The notes under the pieces are model-generated. The model was given only the letters and a program-made list of their open reading frames with translations, ran no database searches and was not told the DNA's origin. The position numbers and the translations under genes were made by a program. From Takakia lepidozioides (Eukaryota; Streptophyta; Takakiopsida; Takakiales; Takakiaceae), in contig CM060733.1 in the NCBI GenBank assembly GCA_030704615.1, forward strand, positions 57,474,001 to 57,538,000: DNA of 64,000 bases, in the 5' to 3' direction. The first letter of the stretch is position 1, and each line of letters starts with the position of its first letter. Positions 31,974 through 42,579 of this stretch are shown here, in pieces.

Positions 31974-33654
31974 ACTCTGGCGCCACTATGTTGGTTCCAA
32001 CCCAGTGAAGGTGTTCACGGACAATGTCACGGTGAAGTATTTTGCCACGCAGCCCAAGTTGTCCCCAAAACAACTTAGGTGGCAAGATACTTTGGCAGTG
32101 TTCGACGTGGATATCCAGTACAAACCGGGACGGGACAATGTGGTGGCCGATGCTTTATGTAGAAAGCAGCAGCTCTTGTTGGTGTACAAGGGCGAGACGG
32201 CACTCCAAAGGAAGATCCGGAAGGCTTGCCGGAAGGATGAGCTGGCAAAGTGCGTGATGCAGAACTTGAGAATGGGGGTTAAATCGCAGTTCCACTTGCA
32301 AAACGGACTGCTCCGGTATAAGCAAAAACGTCTCTATGTGCCAAAGGGAGGGATCAGGGATAGTCTCTTGAGAGAATGCCATGATAGCCCGCTTGCGGGC
32401 CACGGTGGAGCCAAGCGCACTGCGGCACTCTTGAAGAAAGAGTATTTCTGGCCCAAACTGAGGGAGGAGGCAGAGGAGTATGTCAAGACATGCACCACAT
32501 GCCAACAAAACCGGAGCGAGTACAAAAAGCAAGCGGGGCTGTTACAACCCTTGCCGATTCCAGAGGGGACTTGGGAAAGCGTCTCGATGGATTTCATGAC
32601 TGCTATGCCGCTGTCAAAAGGATTCGATGCAATCATGGTGGTGGTAGATAGGTTCAGTAAAATGGCCCATTTCATCCCCACCAAGGAGACGGCAACGGCG
32701 CAGGAGACAGGGCGACTTTACTTCGCCCACGTCTTAAAGCATCATGGAGTCCCGAAGGATATTGTCTCGGACCGCGATCCAAAGTTTACGAGTAAATTCT
32801 GGAGAGCACTTTGGAAGAAGATGGGGACGAGGCTGAAGATGAGTACCGCCTTCCGACCTACGACGGACGGCCAAACGGAAAGAGTGAATTCCGTAGTGAA
32901 GCAATTCTTGCGGAATTACGTGTCGGCAGACCAATCAGACTGGATGGAACACTTAGACGCGGCAGAGTTCTGTTATAATAACACAGAACACTCCGCGACG
33001 GGAGTTTCCCCTTTTGTGTTGGTCTATGGAAAAGCACCTCTGGTGCCGACAAGTTGGGCCGCCCAGGACGTTGAGGAACCGGCAGTAGCGGCGGTACTGG
33101 AAGAACGCGAGCGTTTGTTGAAGCTCGCAAAGTACAACATTGCCAAAGCTAGGAAACGGTATGAAAGGCAGGCAAATCGGAAGCGGAGGGAAGTGAAGTT
33201 TGAGGCAGGCACAGAGGTCTGGTTGAACATCAAGAATTTTCGACTACCTCCGGAAGTGAGTCCGAAGTTCGTACCTCCGTATGCGGGTCCCTTTCGCATT
33301 CGGAGGGTTATGAATGAGGATGTGTATGAATTGGAGCTGCCGGCAAACAGCAAGGTGCACCCAGTATTCCATGTCTCCCTTTTGAAGCCTTACTTCAAAG
33401 ATGAAGCACGTCCGAATCGGCAGCAAGTGTTGCGCCCGTCACCTATGCTGTTGGATCATGAAAATGAACCTGAGTACGAGGTGGAGGCAATACTTAAGTC
33501 AAGGAGGTTCAAGAACCGAGAAACGGAGTATCTCGTCAAATGGAAGGGCTATCATCTTGTGGAGGCATCTTGGGTGCGTGCCTCAGAAATGGGAAACGCA
33601 TCCGAGGCAGTTGCAGCGTTCGAAGGGCGACCTCAAAAGCGGAAGAAACGTTGA
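31909..33654 (+). CDS. Gypsy RNase H, integrase and chromodomain
   Basis: This overlaps the previous frame by about 65 bp. RNase H ends with [12 protein letters not shown] and [12 protein letters not shown]. The integrase has the HHCC zinc part ([22 protein letters not shown]) and the catalytic core [31 protein letters not shown] and [17 protein letters not shown]. At the end is the chromodomain [20 protein letters not shown] then [14 protein letters not shown], with the usual aromatic positions present. The frame is open throughout, ending at 33654. Confidence 0.92.
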   Translation: MKWSDGGRRTEKEMKAVVHCLELWRHYVGSNPVKVFTDNVTVKYFATQPKLSPKQLRWQDTLAVFDVDIQYKPGRDNVVADALCRKQQLLLVYKGETALQRKIRKACRKDELAKCVMQNLRMGVKSQFHLQNGLLRYKQKRLYVPKGGIRDSLLRECHDSPLAGHGGAKRTAALLKKEYFWPKLREEAEEYVKTCTTCQQNRSEYKKQAGLLQPLPIPEGTWESVSMDFMTAMPLSKGFDAIMVVVDRFSKMAHFIPTKETATAQETGRLYFAHVLKHHGVPKDIVSDRDPKFTSKFWRALWKKMGTRLKMSTAFRPTTDGQTERVNSVVKQFLRNYVSADQSDWMEHLDAAEFCYNNTEHSATGVSPFVLVYGKAPLVPTSWAAQDVEEPAVAAVLEERERLLKLAKYNIAKARKRYERQANRKRREVKFEAGTEVWLNIKNFRLPPEVSPKFVPPYAGPFRIRRVMNEDVYELELPANSKVHPVFHVSLLKPYFKDEARPNRQQVLRPSPMLLDHENEPEYEVEAILKSRRFKNRETEYLVKWKGYHLVEASWVRASEMGNASEAVAAFEGRPQKRKKR

Positions 33655-34560
33655 TGGGGACATCAACCTTGGAGCATGGGGGAGGAAATGCATACTTAGC
33701 CCGGTTTAGCTAGCTCAGGAATCCGATTGCAAAAACTTGTATTGTACAAAAATTTGTTATAAAGGAAATGGGTCCCAAATATTGTGCGTCCTATTGTGTT
33801 TGGAATGGTGATGCTTGGTGTGGTTGGCTAGTGTGTAGAATGCATGCTAGCTTACAAAAGTGGGAGAGGTAAATTGGGTTAATCGTGTGTTTGCGCAGTG
33901 CCGAAATCGGGTGACTCCCATCCAAGGGGCAAGGAAACTTGCGCCTTATTTGGGAGTTCACGTGCTAGTGCGCACCTGGCGCGTGCGCGTACTATAACTG
34001 CGCTACCGAGGGGGTTGCCTTGTAGTGTGGGCTAACGCGGAAGCTACGTGCTTCCGTTCACGTACTATAATCGTGTAGCCTCGGGACGAAGTCGTAGTGC
34101 GGCTTCGGCGTGTTCCCGTACCTCAGGCCAGCATTCCAAGGCGGACCCAATTGTAGTGATTGGGGCGCACGGTTGGTTCAAGATTATCTTCCTAGTCAAA
34201 GAGGGTTCCAGGTGAACCCTTGCTCAAGGTGATGCCAAAAGCGGCATCATGAGCGATCGCAAGCAATGTTGTTGCAGTAAGGCGATTTGATCCTCGGGGA
34301 GGATCGTTCCTTGGCCTTGAAGTAGGCCAAGAAGAGTGCACTGGGAGGAGCTGGAGAGGCTCCACCCTTGGCCGGGACTTGGAGGAAGTCGGCCGAACTA
34401 GCTAGTGGAGAGTAGAGTCAAGTGTGGGGTTTGGTTCTTTGCCATGGGACGCCATGGTGCGGAAACAAACTCCTTGATGTGGGACGCCACAGCTTGGATG
34501 TTCGTTTCTACAAAATGGACAAGTCGATGAGGACATCGACTCCCTGTTGGTAGGGGTGTG
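33655..34560 (+). other. Gypsy 3' untranslated region
   Basis: No coding frame is supported. The stretch lies between the pol stop and the 3' LTR, which begins after GGTAGGGGTGTG. Confidence 0.6.
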
Positions 34561-35286
34561 TGTCGCAGCCCTTTGCCTTGAGGGCAGGGGGGTCGGGACA
34601 CATGAGGGGCTGCCCCTGTAGTGGGGGCATCGGCAGCGATAGATATGGGGGGCTGAAGCACCCTTGAGTACCCAAGGCACTCAAGGAGGCGGAGGCGCTC
34701 ACTAGGTGGAGCCCCGCACACCGGGTTGCGGTGGGGGTGGCTCCACAAGGGGTGGTGGTAGCTTAGCGGGACTTAGTGGGGGTGGCATAGGACTCACCAT
34801 GGGGGCGGAGACCTCGTGGTGGGAGTCGTGGGGAGTCTTGGGACTCATCACGGTCCATAGGGGCCGTGATGAGTGGGCCAAGACTCACCGCGACTCATCA
34901 CCGGGAATCGAGGGTTTTCGTGGTGGTTCGCCATAAAATAGCATGGCTGGTTATGAAACCCCCGCGGACAGCTACAGAAGTATATATAGGGAGTAGTAAC
35001 CCCAAGAACGGTGCAAGCCCGTTGGTGACCAAAAACTAGTGAGTAAGCGAGCGAGCCGGAAAGCGACCAAAGAGTGGGGAGCTGTTCCGGACTACCACCT
35101 ACCAAAGGGAATTCTCCTAGTCCCAAATAGGTGGAGGGTTTAGAGGGAAGCGGAAGGGGACCGTTATGTCCCGGTGAGCAGCCGAAACTCCAAGTTGGCC
35201 CGGCGGCCAGGTTGGGAGTCAGGCGCGCGCATCAAAGCGAGTAACTATGACTTGAAGAGGAGTTTACCGAAGTGAGGTGTGCGACA
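34561..35286 (+). repeat. Gypsy 3' LTR
   Basis: It is a nearly identical copy of 28311-29037. Differences seen are mostly G in the 5' copy versus A here, consistent with cytosine deamination on the other strand. It is followed by TCCAA. Confidence 0.95.
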
Positions 35287-35291
35287 TCCAA

Positions 35292-35745
35292 GGGGAATGT
35301 TGCAGACATCTTCAAAGTGGTCATGCAGGGGGTCAAGGGTTCTCCCCTCTTTGTGTGGTCACAAGAGGAGTGTGACCCCTTGACAGAGCCACACCCCACA
35401 AAAGGGCCTGCCGTACAGAACTTACAGAAGAGACTGTCGAGGGTGTGGTCGGAATTTTCTAGATTTAACGAATCCAACACCCTCCTAGTGGATGATTCAC
35501 CACACAAGGGGAGGGGGAACTCCCCTTTGAACATGGTCCATCCATTGTCGTTTGACGTCACTAGCAATGTCAGTGAGGGGCCCAATTCAGACTACCTTTT
35601 AGAAACAGTCTGGCCCTACTGCCAAGATTTGTTTTGCTCCAAGGATGTGCGTGTCTTCACAAGCACGCGGAAGCTGACCCCGACTGGCAGCTTGAATGTG
35701 GGAGAGGATGGGGTCGTTGGGGGAAGTACTTCTGCGCCCATGCAG
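35292..35745 (+). pseudogene. Captured HAD phosphatase-like domain, second part
   Basis: This continues the exon cut at 28310. It reads VADIFKVVMQGVKGSPLFVW then SRFNESNTLLVDDSPHK, the last motif of NIF/FCP1-like HAD domains (DDSP), with the Lys of motif III probably in PTKGPAVQNLQKRL. The exon ends at CATGCAG|GTGAAA. The two parts together give a HAD domain of roughly normal family length. Apart from the gypsy insertion, this half shows no frame break. Confidence 0.7.
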
Positions 35746-35813
35746 GTGAAACTAACCTTACTGTTTGCAACATGACATCGAAGCCAAAGTCCATGTTTGT
35801 TTTGTTCCCCCCA

Positions 35814-36789
35814 GATGCCCTCTCACGCAAGGCTGGCACTATATGTTTTGCAGGGACCACATGTACAGGGAGTGGCAGTGGAGTCGAATGTGAAGAAGGT
35901 GGGTCCTGCGCCTACGACCATAGTGCTACGGCGGCAGCATTCCGGATTCCCCCCCCGACATGCGGAGGCAGCGCCCAAGGTATGGTTGTTCCCAGCCCCT
36001 CTCCGCAAACTTACTTGGTTGGTTTCCTTTATGGATACACTTCCTGAAGCGTTGCAATGTGTATTCATTGCAGGAGCAAGAGGAGTGGGCTGTCCCTGGC
36101 ACCATCATCGCAGCAAGACGTGGTTCCCCAGGCATGCATTCATGGCTCCTTGCTTTGCCTGGCTGGTTTATAGTAGGGTTATTTTTGCCAGGAAGTTGTA
36201 GTGCTAGGGTCTGAGCAGGGTGTTTGTTAGCTTGCTCCGTGGAGGTGTGTTTATACCATTGCAACCACCAGAGTTCATGTTATTCTTATCCATCTGACTA
36301 AGCCTCTTTTTGCTGCTGCAGTTGAAGACACGTGGGCAGCTTTCCTCAGTTGCCACCCTCAGCGACGAGCTTCGCTTCAAGGTACGTTGGTACACCGTGA
36401 ATTGGCTGCTGATTCAGTATTGTGGCAACCAAGATCGTTTCCATGCCCAGCTGCGCTTGACTTTCACCCTGTCATTGGTATGTTTGTTGTTGAGTGGACC
36501 CTGATGTTGGTGTCTGTAGATATCAGATCCTGTGTTTCTCCTGAACCCCCATGACAAGCGGTCAAAGACAGCCGCCGCCAAGGCGGAAGTGGTGGGAATA
36601 GCCGGGGTTGACAAGTTCCACTGCAAGGACATTCGATCCGGGTGGTACAAGGTGAAAGTCCACGAGATCATGCTTCCAAGTGTTATATTGCCTTGCCCAA
36701 ATGTGGACGATGCCCCCCCCCCAGACCACACTAGCGCACGTGAAAGGCACGGTGACTCTGTGGCCAGAGAAGAGTATGAGGAAAGGTGA
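35814..36789 (+). CDS. CACTA accessory gene, terminal exons of unknown function
   Basis: Small exons are suggested by splice signals: about 35814-35900 after CCCCAG, about 36072-36120 (EQEEWAVPGTIIAARRG), 36322-36381 (LKTRGQLSSVATLSDELRFK between CTGCAG and GTACGT), and a last exon 36520-36789. The last exon reads DPVFLLNPHDKRSKTAAAKA, VGIAGVDKFHCKDIRSGWYK and VHEIMLPSVILP, with a charged C terminus and stop. I do not recognise a domain. The 494 bp to the CACTA end at 37283 would be its 3' flank. Confidence 0.45.
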
Positions 36790-37239
36790 AAGTATCAAGT
36801 GACATTTCATGTTTGTAGTCCCTGTTGGGTGTGTAATGATACTCATAGAAGTGTGTATGATACTCACGTTACCAGTTTTGAACATTTGGGCCATGACAGT
36901 TTAAGTGATGTCCGACAACCGTGTATGTTGGCATTTAGTCTTGCTCATATGCAGGTGTGCCGTGACGGTCTCTAATTTGAATGTAATATCACATTTCCTG
37001 ACTTGTCGTCGTGTCCGTCCACCTTCTATGTGTATGTGTGATGGTCTTTGGTCTCCCTGTTGCCTCGTCTATTTGGTTCATTAGCGTGATGTTGTGCATG
37101 CATCGTGGTCTGTGTTCTCAGTCTCGCCCAGTATCATTGCTTCTCAATTCCCCCTGCATATGGGTGAACCACTAAAACCAGTAGAATGCATCAGAACCAT
37201 ATTTTCAGCTTAGAATGCAGGTCAGTTGGAAACTCACAC

Positions 37240-37283
37240 AAACCACTACAAGTGCTCATTTTTCGTGCTTTCCTACTGTAGTG
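37240..37283. repeat. CACTA right terminal repeat
   Basis: The end is TTTCCTACTGTAGTG at 37283, with CACTACAAG inside at 37243, so the two ends of this 44-bp stretch can pair. It matches the CACTA convention, but the mate at the other end is not present. Confidence 0.55.
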
Positions 37284-38790
37284 CAACCAACTAGCACAGT
37301 GGCAGCGGAGTTGGCCAAAGCAGTCCCGAGATGGCACAAGCACTCTGCGTCTTTCCACTAGCAGTCGTACCCGTCACTGCCATTGCGTGGGGACGACGCC
37401 ACGCGTCGACCCACACACTCTCCACGTGGTCCCCGTGGATTCGTCTACCGGAAGTTGTGCAGTTGACTTTGCCAGTGGCTATTGCGACGTCACATGCAAC
37501 ACTCCAAGTGATGTGGCCGACTGCGATGTGGCGTCTTGGGCCCGTGGCCACGCGGCAGCATTGCCGCTCGTCGCGGCGCCGCCACATCGGCATCCACGTC
37601 CGCATCCACGTCCGCGTCCATGTGTCACTGCGCCCCGGGTGAGTCAGTCTACTCATCCGGAGGGAAAAGTCAAAGTCAGCCCAAAAGGTCAGACACACGG
37701 GCGGCCCGCCTGGTTACGCCATGTGGTTCTTCAACATTAATCGCATTAATCGCTGAGCAGTTGTTCGCGCGTCTGCGTCCTTTACCACTCCAATCATTGG
37801 ATGTCCAACCCAACTACCACGTCTGTTGTAACTTCCAGTCGATCCCAGTTTTTTGACTTTTACGACTCAAAATGAGTCGTTACCCCAGTGGTAAATGACA
37901 CGAATGCTTCTAGTGCAGCCCCGTATGACGACACCGCTGGGGTTTCGGGGGGGGGGGGCGGCATGCAGGGGTGATGAGCCACGGGGTGCCACGGCACCTG
38001 CTATGATGGCACCGCCCGGCCCTATGTGCAGGCCCACGCCCGCCTTCTATGTTGTTCTTACCAGCAATTCGCCTACAGAGATGGCATTTCCCCTGTAGCT
38101 GAAGCGGCTGGGTTTTGCACGCGTTATGCAAACTCCACCTTCTCCTTCCTGCGCTCCCCGCCACCTCCATTAAGCAGCCTCGTTTGTTTGTGTTTTGTGC
38201 GCGCGATGGCCACCCCTCCTTCATTTTTCATTGGCACAAGGCCTTGGCACTTTGGAGTGTCTGGGTACCCAACCCAGAATTGTGCAGGGTTGCAGGCGGG
38301 GTGGCGTGAATGTGCAGAAGCGGGGGGTGGATTCCGCAGGCTCTTCCATTTTCGTTGTGTCCCCTGAGCTTGTTGCTTCTCTCTATCTTGGGTTATGTCT
38401 GGCAGCCTCTATTCAATAACCTTCAGCGCATTCCTTTCCTGTGCTGCTTCACATTTATGCCTTGGCGGTCGTCTTCATTTCCGCTGTGTCCCGCATGTCT
38501 TCATTTGCATTAGTCTTACATAGGGGGGGGTGATAGGGTTTGGGCGCAGGTTCAGATGGGTCCCAAGTGCAAGGTGTGTGATGTCTTGGCACCAACACCT
38601 CCGCTGATATATAATAATGTTGTTGATGTGCTAACTCAATGGGCGTCGAATGACCAACACTGTACTGAGGGCCGACAATTGAGAGAGTTATTAGACTGCT
38701 CTATGTTGACTACTTGATAAGCTTGCCTCTGCCTCCGCGCGCACAGCGGTGGCCAAAGCATCCTCGTGCCCTGAACTATCAATTTTTGTT
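37284..38790. other. No gene seen; GC-rich unique or decayed DNA with a 12-bp minisatellite
   Basis: I see no supported protein. A short run of (CATCCACGTCCG)-type units lies at about 37588-37622. A G run of eight or more bases lies at 37948-37957 and another at 38523-38531. The stretch may include the 5' region of the piggyBac relic. Confidence 0.4.
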
Positions 38791-38798
38791 TAGAAGGT

Positions 38799-40125
38799 AT
38801 GTTAGTTTTGATTTTGGGGTGGAAAGAGATAAGGGAGGAAGGTGACAAACAAGGATTTAATGACGCTGTGAACGAGGTGCTCAGAGAGGATGTCTGGTCA
38901 GATGAGGACAATCATTCAGTTGAGGGATTTAGCACGAGCGAAGCGGGGGAGACCTGCGGGCAAAGAGAATTCGCCTCCTCATCGGGCACATGTAAGGAGA
39001 AGAAGTGATGGGGGGTGCAATGTGCCAGCTACTGCACAGTTGCCGTGCCAGTCCCGACAACTGCTGCTGGTCTCCTTTGACTGATGTGTCTTTCAATTTG
39101 TTGGGCTCTACTCATGCGGTGGCTCCTGTGGATGCAATTAGTTTAGAGTTTTTGGATTCTGAAAATGGGGATGTGCAAATGGTTCATATGGATGGATATG
39201 AGGGCGATTCATGTGAGGAAGAGAACTCGGAAAACGATGGGCCCTCGAAGGAGGTGGAGGAGGTGACAAATGAGTCGTTTGCCAGTTTGTTAGCTGCTGG
39301 GAATTGGAAGTGCAGAGAAACAACATTATGCAGAGATAGAGAGAAATTCTCTAGCCCCGCAGTTGGGCCTCTTCTGGGCAACATGAGAGAGACATATCCT
39401 GCTGTGTTTTTTTTTTTCAAGTTGCGCTGGTCCACCGCAACGTTGCTTCGAATTTGTCGGGAGACGAACCTTATAACGCTGTGGAGACACACGTAATATG
39501 CGGAACTCGAGGTGGGCCAATGTGGAGGCCATTGGTTGTGCCAGAGTTGGAAGCCTGGTTCGGCGTGTGTGTTGTTCACGTGGATAAAGAGGCTGTCGAA
39601 CAGCTGCTGCTATGGGCAGTAGAGTGAGGTATTTTTTGCATGCCTTGTGATTAGAAAGGTTATGACAAGAGATCGTTATGAAGCAATTTTGCGTTGCTTG
39701 CATTTGGTGGATAACTCGACGTTGGTAACCGATCGTGGCAGTGTTGCATTCAACAAGATTGGCAAAGTCAGGTGGGCTTGTGCAGAAATTGCCAGTGCCT
39801 ACAAACGTCATTGGAACTTGCACAAACTACTGACTGTCAATGAGATCATGATAAGATACAAGAGAAAATACTGTGCCATACGACAATATATGCCTAAGAA
39901 GCCAGTGAAGTGGGGCATAAAAGTGTGGGCCTTGCAGATGCTGTCAGTAGCTATGTATACGATTTCGATGTAGCTGTCGCAAGAACGGGGCCCCGAGGGC
40001 ATGAGGGAGAAGTTTGGCAAAGGTGAGAAACACGATGTGGTCACTTGGCTAGTCTCTCCATTGCATGGGCTCGGCCATGTGGTGGTAACTGACAATTATT
40101 TCACATCATGTCACCACAGTTGTTG
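38799..40125 (+). pseudogene. piggyBac-type transposase relic
   Basis: Plus-strand frames show an acidic N-terminal stretch (EGDSCEEENSENDG at about 39205), then ETYPAVFFFFKL and RICRETN. After a one-base shift come MWRPLVVPELEAWFGV, MTRDRYEAILRCLHLVDNS and IMIRYKRKYCAIRQYMPKKP followed by VKWGIKVWAL. After a stop at 39971 comes HVVVTDNYFTS. This is the piggyBac DDE domain. The first catalytic Asp (normally in DE at the start of the MIRYKR block) reads Asn (VNEIM), and stops and shifts interrupt the frame, so it is dead. Ends with TTAA duplication were not found. Confidence 0.75.
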
Positions 40126-41921
40126 CATGATATGGCTTTGCTTGGGACATGGGCCACTGGCACTGTAAGGCTCAATGCCCCCTTCCTTGACTTGCTTGTC
40201 CATGACTGCCAAGCAAAGAGACACTTGGTGGCAAATGCATAGTAGTCGACAAGTTGCTGCTTGTTTGTGGTAGGATAAGAAATGTGTGTTCATGGTGTCA
40301 TCCACATCTCGGCCAGCATTAGGGCCGAATCCACTTGTGATGGTCAGAAGTTTTGTAGGGAATGCCAGGGTGCAGGTGCCTTTTGTTCCAATGCATGCTC
40401 AGTACTAAACTTACATGCATGGTGTAGATGTCCAGGACCAGTTGCGAGGTGCATATAGCATGCAGCTGAAGACTCACAAATGGGTGGCATAAAATGTTTT
40501 TTTTCCTTTTGGACATCACGATTGTCAATTCTTATCTCTTGCAAGTCTCTCACATGTGTCGGATGGGGTTGCGTGGGATGACCCATCTTGAGTTTTCACC
40601 GGCCTTGGCACACAGTCTCACGTCACCTGCCACACTTGTTGTGCGCCTGATTCGTGCCACAGTGTTGACGACCTCGCCTTTTCGCTGGCATTCCTCTTTG
40701 TACAGTCCGCTTTGCCCTGTGTGCACTCAATGTGGGCTGCGTACCTATTACTTTTGTCCCGGTTAGTGCGATAATGCATTCTTGTGTCTTGGTTCTTGTT
40801 GGCGTGAAGCACATCTCGTCCGGAGTCGGTGAACTGGGCATGTTCACTTTGGTTTTGGACATGCTCGTGGATCCTACATGTGCATGGTACTCAAACTCTA
40901 GTGTGTGTGTGTAGGACGAAATCGCATCTGCAGGTGGTTGCTGCTACGCTGGCCTTCGGACATGGTGGATAGGCTCACGGGAGTGTGTGTGGGAGTGTGT
41001 GTGTGTGTGAGAGAGAGTTTTTTCATGTGTGTGTGTGTTGCTTGGGGGGGGAGGGACTGTCTACATATGAGGGCAGATTAGGGGGTGCGACTCCCCCTCA
41101 GTTCAAAGTAAGGGTCGCGTGGGTGTATTGGCGGTCTTCCTGCGCACGTGTAGTTCATGGGGAGGTGGTAGTTGAAGCAGTCCCAAGACAAGGAAGCATG
41201 TAGTTGAGTGGCAATTGCATTCGGGTGCATGAGCGGCCATGCCAAAATTTCGCGGGGTCCATTGGCAAGGTTGGAATGAGGTGGAACGACGTGGCCTGGA
41301 AAACGTTGCCTGAGTCACATGCAATTCCGGCTGGCATAATCCTAACTTGGACCAGACTTTGCCAGAAAATTCACTGAAAGCTCCATCCGAGGGGCAAATT
41401 TTATCCAAATGGTGTAGTTCGTGGGCAGGGTGTTTTGAAAGATGCCACTGCATAGATTGACCGTTGCAACTTTAGATTTGGCCCAAAATTTCTAGTGATC
41501 ATGGGACCTCCATGATCTGCCTTATGCAATTGTAATTCTACCCCATTCACATACAGAGTGCTCAACCCCCCCTAAACTTGTCGGAGTGTCCTCAAATTTT
41601 GTGGGATGTGAAGAAGCAATGGCATGTGGAGGGCATTTGCCCTGGAAAATTTTGCAACATTGCCCACGAGCTTGGTCAAAGTGCAGTTTTGGGACATTTT
41701 CTGGATTTATGTACAAAATGGACCTCACTTTTTTGTTATAATGTCCCAATTGGAACTGTCAAATTTGCTAGGATTTGGGGTGCCTGTGCATGTACTAGGT
41801 AGGGACATGTTTCAACGGTTCATCCCTGTGGATGACAGGGGTAAGCAGATCCAGCCTTTCTTGTCAGGGTGGGCCTAGTTTTTGTCCAAGTGGACAGAAA
41901 CTGCTCTCGCCGCTTAGGGGG
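40126..41921. other. No gene seen; includes a TG/GA microsatellite
   Basis: No protein is supported. TG- and GA-type repeats occur at about 40981-41040, and a G run at 41046-41053. Confidence 0.4.
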
Positions 41922-42366
41922 TAAGAGCCGGGTTCCATGGGCACACCCAGTCGCCCCCCAAGCAAGCACCCCTAGGAGGAATCGCCCCTTATAAATGAGA
42001 GGGGGTGGTTCTATGGACACCTTTTCACTCGCCCAGACATATTTGAATTACAATTAATATAAGTTTTGGATGAGGATGTCAAAAATTATTCCTTTTCCTA
42101 AAATCTAACTGTGGATGGAAGTCAATAGAATTCTGTGTAAGGCTACGCCCCGCTGTACGAAAAGACAAAGGTTTCAGTAGGGGCGCCATGAAACTCATCC
42201 CTTCCGAAGGGACGTCTTTTTTGCGCCCCTTCGCAAGGGGCAACTCCGTGGGGGCGCCCCTTAGGGAATATCCTATTTCGACCAATAGCGCCTCATTAGC
42301 GCCTCATTAATACTGGGCCGATTAAGGGGGGGCGTTTGCAGCTGCCCATGGAACCCGGCTCTTAAG
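41922..42366. mobile_element. Short terminal-inverted-repeat element (MITE-like)
   Basis: The left end TAAGAGCCGGGTTCCATGGG (41922) and the right end CCCATGGAACCCGGCTCTTA (ending at about 42355) are exact inverted copies over 22 bp. A second block of C or G runs just inside (CGCCCCCC) is also inverted. The interior is non-coding and contains AGCGCCTCATT twice in tandem. No clear target duplication was found, so the superfamily is open. Confidence 0.65.
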
Positions 42367-42579
42367 GACCTCCCCCGATAGTAGATTAAGTAAATTTCAC
42401 ATGGATGGAATTTATAACGTTTGTTTATTGGTGAGCCAAAAACAATTACTAATAATATTTGACACAAGGTAAAGGGTGAAGTTTCTTTAATGTCCAGTGA
42501 ATTTACAGAGCCTACTGCTCAACACAAGGTATTCAGATTATTTTAGCAGTAATTGGAACCATATTGAACGTGACTCTGG

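Larger units (their letters stand above)
28311..35286 (+). mobile_element. Young Ty3/gypsy chromovirus inserted in the HAD exon
   Basis: The two LTRs (28311-29037 and 34561-35286) begin TGTCGCAGCC and end GTGCGACA. They are flanked by the 5-bp target duplication TCCAA (28306-28310 and 35287-35291). By eye the LTRs differ at about five bases and one indel in 726 bp, so the insertion is recent. The internal region has the primer site TGGTATCAGAGC (29040-29051), gag, protease, reverse transcriptase, RNase H, integrase and chromodomain. Three coding defects are seen: a frameshift at about 29370, a TGA at about 29437 and a frameshift at about 31935. Confidence 0.95.
19041..37283. mobile_element. 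CACTA (En/Spm-type) transposon with nested LINE and gypsy insertions; left end missing
   Basis: A TNP2-type transposase on the minus strand (19056-22975) and a divergent accessory gene on the plus strand (24225-36789) form the two-gene layout of CACTA elements. The right terminus is CCTACTGTAGTG at 37283, read inward CACTACAGTAGG, typical of CACTA ends. A second CACTACAAG lies 40 bp inside. No matching left terminus exists; the element stops about 15-40 bp after the transposase stop codon, at the junction with the gypsy. Inside are a LINE fragment (about 24575-25990) and a 6976-bp gypsy (28311-35286). Without these, the element remnant is about 9.8 kb. Confidence 0.7.
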
